Below, in pieces: positions 23,936-27,698 of a stretch of 27,698 nt of DNA. Numbering within the stretch: position 1 is the stretch's first letter; every line of letters begins with the position of its first letter. Under the pieces are notes generated by a model. It ran no database searches. It saw only the letters and a list, made by a program, of their open reading frames with translations, and was not told the origin of the DNA. The stretch comes from JBJFCE01 sp051888775 (GTDB taxonomy: Bacteria > Bacillota > Clostridia > Lachnospirales > Lachnospiraceae), in assembly GCA_051888775.1 (NCBI GenBank), contig JBJFCE010000102.1:1-27698 (forward strand), given 5' to 3'. The position numbers and the translations under genes are program-made.

Positions 23936-24916
23936 CTATTCCTCCTCTCTTATTACGGATGTGACCCGAACTGCAAAATGATCTTCCTGCGATCCGGGCA
24001 ATGCCATAAATTTTTTGATATTTCCTACATACACAGAAAGCTCACTGTCTACTCTGGAATCCAAACGGATCACATCTCCCACCTGCAAGTTCAGGAAATC
24101 ATTGACCGCAACATTGCTCCTGCCAAGAATCGCCTTGATCGGCACATCCACTCTGCGAATCAATGTCTCAATATGATCCTCATAATTCTCATCCGCTTTT
24201 TCCTGCATATTGGCATACCAGAACTTGGTGTTCAGGCGATCCATAATGCTTTCCAGTGTAAAATACGGAAGACAAATATTCATAAATCCTTCTACATCAC
24301 CGATCTTCAGATTCAATGTAACCATCGCTATCATATCGGTCGGTGAAATGATCTGCGCGAACTGTGTGTTCGTTTCGATCCGGTCCAGATAAGGATTAAT
24401 ATCCAATACATTTTTCCATGGTTCACGCAAAAGCTGGACACAGACAACCATGATCTTTTCCACAATGGTCATTTCAATCTGTGAAAAGTCCCTGCTTTTT
24501 GCTAGCGGCTGTCCCTGACCTCCAAGCATTCTGTCGATCATCGCATAACCCAAAGAACTGCCGAGTTCGATAATAATATTGCCGCTCAGCGGCTGAAAGT
24601 TTACGATTCCCAAAATAACCGGATTGGCAAGGGAATTGGAAAATTCTGAAAAAGTAACCGTTTCCGAGCTTGCCACCGTAACCTGTATATTTTTTCTTAA
24701 GTATACCGGAAGATTGGTAGATAACAGTCTTCCGTAATGTTCAAAAATGATCTCAAGCGTACGTAAATGTTCTTTCGAGAACTTGGCAGGTCTGTTAAAG
24801 TCATAATTCTTTACCTGCTTATCCGGACTGTCCTTCACCTCGTCCATGTCCAGTTCACCGGAACTCAGGGCTTGCAGCAGACTGTCTATCTCATTTTGGG
24901 ACAAGACTTCACCCAC
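23936..24916 (-). CDS. fliM: Flagellar motor switch protein FliM
   Basis: 326 residues. The N-terminal CheY-P binding peptide is LSQNEIDSLLQAL (5-17). The CheC-like middle domain begins with NYDFNRPAKFSKEHLRTLEI and includes the MLGGQGQ loop; the SpoA domain is at the C-terminus. It lacks the CheC catalytic motif, as expected for FliM, and transmits CheY-P binding to FliG. The start is GTG at 24916, with GGAGG (24926-24930) 9 nt upstream. Confidence 0.97.
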   Translation of the reverse strand: MGEVLSQNEIDSLLQALSSGELDMDEVKDSPDKQVKNYDFNRPAKFSKEHLRTLEIIFEHYGRLLSTNLPVYLRKNIQVTVASSETVTFSEFSNSLANPVILGIVNFQPLSGNIIIELGSSLGYAMIDRMLGGQGQPLAKSRDFSQIEMTIVEKIMVVCVQLLREPWKNVLDINPYLDRIETNTQFAQIISPTDMIAMVTLNLKIGDVEGFMNICLPYFTLESIMDRLNTKFWYANMQEKADENYEDHIETLIRRVDVPIKAILGRSNVAVNDFLNLQVGDVIRLDSRVDSELSVYVGNIKKFMALPGSQEDHFAVRVTSVIREEE

Positions 24917-24958
24917 AGTGGCTCACCTCCTTGCCTTTCTCTCTTTCAATGTCTTCTG

Positions 24959-25480
24959 TCAGGAAAATACCGTATCACTGAAGCTGACATTGAAAATGAA
25001 TTTGGAACCGTACATGGTCTGGAGTCTTTCCAGAATTTCCTGACGAATCATATCCATATTTGCCCTGCATTCATCTAAAGTATATTGTCCTATTACGGAA
25101 ATAATCTCTGCGCGGATCAGTCCTTCCTTCTCCTGCATTGCTTCTTCCGTTCCATAGGTCTTATAGTCCTTATCCTTCATATTCATCGACAAAGATACCG
25201 ATACAATGAAATAGTGATCTCTATCGTCCTCGCCCCTTGCCAGCGGAATAGTCAGCTCCTCGGAAAGCACATAAACTGCCGTATCTCCCATGGAAACAGC
25301 CGTTTCTTCCTCTTCTCCTTCTTCCGCACTCAGTTCCAGATCCACCGCCTGTGCGATTTTCCCTACCAGATCTGCTGTTTTACGTGACTGATTCAATACG
25401 GAAAACATCATAATGCCGGTCATGATCAGATTCACGACCAACAGCGCCAATATCAAAATTGATAACAAATTCTTTTTCAA
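24959..25480 (-). CDS. fliL: Flagellar basal-body protein FliL
   Basis: 173 residues. A membrane helix (about 6-30, LSILILALLVVNLIMTGIMM) is followed by an external FliL domain that associates with the stator and supports torque. It contains an acidic loop (SAEEGEEEET) and ends with FNVSFSDTVFS, typical of the C-terminal strand. The start is TTG at 25480, decided by a GGAGG (25488-25492) exactly 7 nt upstream and by the KKNLLSILI sequence that follows. The start is 15 nt after the motB stop. Confidence 0.93.
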   Translation of the reverse strand: MKKNLLSILILALLVVNLIMTGIMMFSVLNQSRKTADLVGKIAQAVDLELSAEEGEEEETAVSMGDTAVYVLSEELTIPLARGEDDRDHYFIVSVSLSMNMKDKDYKTYGTEEAMQEKEGLIRAEIISVIGQYTLDECRANMDMIRQEILERLQTMYGSKFIFNVSFSDTVFS

Positions 25481-25495
25481 GGATGTACCTCCAAT

Positions 25496-26299
25496 CTAAC
25501 GTTCCGTACTAAGCGTATTATAAATTCTGATCTCTACACGCCGGTTATGTGCTCTTCCCTCTTCGGTGCTGTTATCCGCAACCGGCACATACTCCCCTCT
25601 TCCGGAATGCTTGATATTCGCCGGATCAAGTGTTGTGGTATCCATAAAGTACTGGAATACCGATAATGCTCTCGCACTGGACAATTCGTCATTATTTGCA
25701 TAAACACTGTTATGTATCGGCACATTGTCCGTATGTCCTTCAATTTCGATCAGGCTGTCCGGATAGGTCATCAGAATCAATCCCAGCTTATCGAGCATCG
25801 GGTAAACATTGTCCTTTAACTTTGCGCTTCCGGAGTCAAATAATATGGCGCCTTTCATTGTCAGCAGTACATATTGCGATGTGAAATCAATGTCAATGCT
25901 GTCCTCCAGATTCATTTCTCCCAGTGCTTCCTGAATCTGTTCCGCCATTTGCTCGGACTCTATCATTCCTTCCTTTTCCATCTGCTCATACAAGCTGTCA
26001 GGATCGGGATCTTCTACCTCTTGTGCCACACCTGTACTGTTCATATAATCCGACAATTCATTCAGCTGGCTCACACCGTTACTGATCAGGATACCATCCC
26101 CGATCGCCGATGCTCCGCCGTCAAATACGCTGAATGTATTATTAAAGGATGCTACAACTTCCTTCCACTTCTCCGCATCAATAGAAGACATAGAAAATAA
26201 TAACACAAAAAAGCAGAGGAGCAGATTCATCAAATCACCAAATGTACACTGCCACTCAGGTGCGCCCTTTTTCGGTTCTTCTTCTCTGCGTTTAGCCAT
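25496..26299 (-). CDS. motB: Flagellar stator protein MotB
   Basis: 267 residues. A basic N-terminus precedes one membrane helix (about 20-40) with the proton-channel aspartate Asp22 in FGDLMNLLLCFFVLLFSM. A plug/linker region follows. The OmpA-like peptidoglycan-binding domain (about 145-265) shows IEIEGHTDNVPIH, SSARALSVFQYFM and GRAHNRRVEIRI. The chosen ATG at 26299 overlaps the motA end by 8 nt and has a GAGGAT ribosome site; the frame is open further upstream, but the family N-terminus fits this start. It anchors the MotA ring to the wall. Confidence 0.96.
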   Translation of the reverse strand: MAKRREEEPKKGAPEWQCTFGDLMNLLLCFFVLLFSMSSIDAEKWKEVVASFNNTFSVFDGGASAIGDGILISNGVSQLNELSDYMNSTGVAQEVEDPDPDSLYEQMEKEGMIESEQMAEQIQEALGEMNLEDSIDIDFTSQYVLLTMKGAILFDSGSAKLKDNVYPMLDKLGLILMTYPDSLIEIEGHTDNVPIHNSVYANNDELSSARALSVFQYFMDTTTLDPANIKHSGRGEYVPVADNSTEEGRAHNRRVEIRIYNTLSTER

Positions 26300-27089
26300 T
26301 ATCCTCACCGCCTTCATCCGTTGCCGATACACGATCAGAAGGAGACATGAAGGATTTCAGTTTTTCCTCAATAACACGCGGATTTTCACCTGCCTGTATG
26401 GAAAGAAGTCCTTCTATCATAATTTCTTTTACCTGCATTTCAGCTTCATTCTTTACCTTCAGCTTACTTGCTACCGGCGTACAGATCCAGTTTGCCAGCA
26501 AAGATCCGTACAAGGTTGTTAAAAGTGCAACAGACATCTGCGGTCCGATATTGGACGGATCATCCATGGTTTGAAGCATATTTACAAGACCGACCAGTGT
26601 ACCGATCATACCCCACGCCGGTCCCATGGAAGCAACATCCTCCCAGAACTTGATATTCTTTTTATGTCTGCTTTCAAGGCTGATGATCTCGGTTTCCATA
26701 ATTGCACGCACAAGTTCAGGATCCGTGCCGTCTACAATCAGCAGAATCCCTTTCTTCATGAACTCGTCATCCAATTCTCCGGCTGCTTCTTCCAGCTGAA
26801 GAAGACCTTCCTTACGTGCTACGTTAGAAAGATCTATTATCTTTGCTATAACTTCTGAGGTATTTACAGAAGATGATTTCAACACGAGTGTAAAACTTTT
26901 CAGACCTCCCAGAAAGTCCTTTAAGGTATTGGATGCCAAAACAGAACAGAAAGCACCACCAAATGTAATCAGAACAGACTGGACATCAACAAAGTTATTA
27001 ATTAATCCGGAAACACCGGCACCGGTTATGATTGCCCACAGGACAAGCACAATACAGACGACCAGTCCAGCTAAAGATGCTATATCCAC
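26292..27089 (-). CDS. motA: Flagellar stator protein MotA
   Basis: 265 residues from the GTG at 27089. Four membrane helices lie at about 4-22, 30-47, 145-165 and 178-200. The conserved PAWGMIGTLVGLVNMLQ segment lines the ion path and the cytoplasmic loop contacts FliG. Three in-frame GTG codons are possible (27101, 27098, 27089). I choose 27089 because the protein then begins MDIASLAGLVV like other MotA proteins and because the CGGAG at 27101-27105 would overlap the first two. Lack of the Na+-type polar signature cannot be judged, so the coupling ion is open. Confidence 0.94.
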   Translation of the reverse strand: MDIASLAGLVVCIVLVLWAIITGAGVSGLINNFVDVQSVLITFGGAFCSVLASNTLKDFLGGLKSFTLVLKSSSVNTSEVIAKIIDLSNVARKEGLLQLEEAAGELDDEFMKKGILLIVDGTDPELVRAIMETEIISLESRHKKNIKFWEDVASMGPAWGMIGTLVGLVNMLQTMDDPSNIGPQMSVALLTTLYGSLLANWICTPVASKLKVKNEAEMQVKEIMIEGLLSIQAGENPRVIEEKLKSFMSPSDRVSATDEGGEDNG

Positions 27090-27113
27090 GTTGTCCACCA
27101 CTCCGTTTTTGCT

Positions 27114-27299
27114 TTAGTCCGCAAAAATTTCCTTTCTATATGATTTTACTAGATTTTTCACATCTTGTCTACTTTCTTTTACAATTATTTTGCGCCCCGT
27201 AGTGAGCGTTACGACAGTATCGGGGGTTTCCTCAACCATCTCGATCAGATCGGGGTTTATCAGGATTTTGATATCGTTTAGCTTGGTAACTTCTATCAT
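27114..27299 (-). CDS. flbD: FlbD/SwrD family motility protein
   Basis: 61 residues, normal for this small family (YlzI/SwrD in B. subtilis). The pattern MIEVTKLNDIKILINPDLIE, then PDTVVTLTTGRKIIVKES, is typical. In B. subtilis, SwrD raises flagellar motor power and allows swarming. Here it is immediately followed by motAB (24 nt to the chosen motA start), a link that fits a stator-related role. GGAGG (27306-27310) is 6 nt before the ATG. It is the first gene after the promoter and structured leader at 27404-27555. Confidence 0.92.
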   Translation of the reverse strand: MIEVTKLNDIKILINPDLIEMVEETPDTVVTLTTGRKIIVKESRQDVKNLVKSYRKEIFAD

Positions 27300-27310
27300 G
27301 TGGATCCTCC

Positions 27311-27403
27311 GTTTTTTCTCGGGTGTTGAATGGTTGCAGGTATCGCTAAGACTGTGTTATGTAAACCGTTAAAGTGATCCGGGTTAGGGTTGTACCAATA
27401 GCA
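27311..27403 (-). other. Non-coding leader between structured element and flbD
   Basis: This stretch carries no ORF with a ribosome site on either strand. On the minus strand it reads from TACAACCCTAACCCGG (two CCTAACCC-like copies) through AACGGTTT to the purine run before the flbD ribosome site. I see no terminator here, so transcripts from the promoter at 27527 should reach flbD. Confidence 0.4.
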
Positions 27404-27520
27404 TAGGCAGGCTTGAGGCACCCTCATTCACGGGCTTCGCCCTATGTCTGCGACCAGAGTCAAATTCGCCTGCAAGCAGTCGATTTGACTCCGGCTGCAG
27501 ACGCATGGCTCATTGCCTAC
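27404..27520 (-). ncRNA. Candidate structured RNA or palindromic element upstream of flbD
   Basis: Read on the minus strand, GUAGGCA (27520-27514) pairs with UGCCUAU near 27404 as a closing stem. Inside are a long hairpin of about 19 bp (27446-27502: GUCUGC/GCAGAC continued by CCGGAGUCAAAU/AUUUGACUCUGG), a GGGC-GAA-GCCC hairpin (27432-27442) and a UGAGG-GUG-CCUCA hairpin (27414-27426). The closing stem starts at the position expected for the transcription start of the adjacent extended -10 promoter. I do not recognise a known riboswitch; the c-di-GMP aptamer cores I looked for are not evident. It may equally be a dispersed palindromic repeat. Confidence 0.5.
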
Positions 27521-27526
27521 GTGCAC

Positions 27527-27555
27527 ATTATATCATATTTTTTAGAAAACAAAAA
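27527..27555 (-). promoter_or_regulatory. Extended -10 promoter facing the flagellar cluster
   Basis: On the minus strand a perfect TATAAT (27527-27532) is preceded by TGA, making an extended -10 (TGn-TATAAT). The -35 position, 17 nt away, is only TTTTTG (27550-27555). Initiation would fall near 27520. It probably drives the structured leader and flbD-motAB onward, alone or together with read-through from upstream. Confidence 0.65.
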
Positions 27556-27610
27556 GGGTTGAACAAGGAGAATGACCCGATAACATAAATTACCAAAAAA
27601 CTTTCTTTTA

Positions 27611-27698
27611 TTAATAGGCGATTGCAAAACTCTGTCCGTAAGGAGAACCGGTGCTGATCAACCTATCGGTGACCGGCACTGTGAGTCCGTCGGTACTT
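27611..27698 (-). CDS. 3' end of an unidentified gene (partial)
   Basis: Of the three minus-strand frames at the edge, only this one stays open: 28 codons ending TGSPYGQSFAIAY and a TAA at 27611-27613. The sequence does not look like the helical C-terminus of FlgE, which would be expected here in the B. subtilis order, so the upstream gene may be different. The tail is too short to identify and could be chance. A weak GGGT/ACCC hairpin with a T-rich run follows at 27551-27578. Confidence 0.4.
   Translation of the reverse strand, partial: STDGLTVPVTDRLISTGSPYGQSFAIAY

Noticed and set aside
27556..27578. GGGT/ACCC hairpin before a T-rich run as terminator of the edge gene
   Set aside because: Only 4 bp of stem with a 15-nt loop; too weak to call as a feature.

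Overview
The window looks like chromosomal DNA from a motile, anaerobic Firmicute of the Lachnospiraceae type (Roseburia / Agathobacter-like). This assignment is an inference from protein style, strong GGAGG ribosome sites, sigma-A-like promoters and gene order, not from a database search. Every gene I can support lies on the minus strand, so the window reads biologically from its right end (27698) to its left end (1).

Right edge (27698-27300): the last 28 codons of an unidentified gene, then a gene-free stretch. That stretch holds an extended -10 promoter followed at once by a 117-nt sequence that can fold into a closed multi-hairpin RNA (27404-27520), and then the leader of flbD.

Main block (27299-4151): one long, tightly packed fla/che cluster. 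In transcription order it is flbD/swrD, motA, motB, fliL, fliM, fliY, cheY, fliO, fliP, fliQ, fliR, flhB, flhA, flhF, flhG, a PilZ (YcgR-like) gene, cheB, cheA, cheW, cheC, cheD, a small two-TM membrane protein, the flagellar sigma factor (fliA/sigD), a FapA (DUF342) gene, and three accessory genes: a 106-aa hydrophilic protein, a membrane-anchored coiled-coil protein resembling DUF6115/SwrB, and a PT-repeat protein with an MltG-like tail. Genes overlap or sit a few bases apart. The products build the basal-body export gate (FliPQR-FlhBA), the C-ring switch (FliM, FliY), the stator (MotAB), placement control (FlhFG), chemotaxis signalling and adaptation (CheA/W/Y/B/C/D, FliY), and late-gene transcription (FliA). 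The order matches the Bacillus subtilis fla/che operon, including rpsB-tsf directly downstream. Insertions relative to B. subtilis are motAB, the PilZ gene, the two-TM gene, and the group between sigD and rpsB.

Downstream (4150-1921): a 138-nt palindromic element with perfect 24-bp ends separates the flagellar cluster from the rpsB promoter. The rpsB leader contains a 14-codon upstream ORF whose last codons form the rpsB Shine-Dalgarno. rpsB and tsf follow, ending in a tandem 16-nt repeat and a rho-independent terminator.

Left end (1780-1): a CorA-type divalent cation transporter, then an Hsp20 small heat-shock gene with a CIRCE operator on a sigma-A-like promoter and a perfect 12-bp hairpin after its stop. 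I saw no insertion sequence, tRNA, rRNA, CRISPR array or prophage gene.
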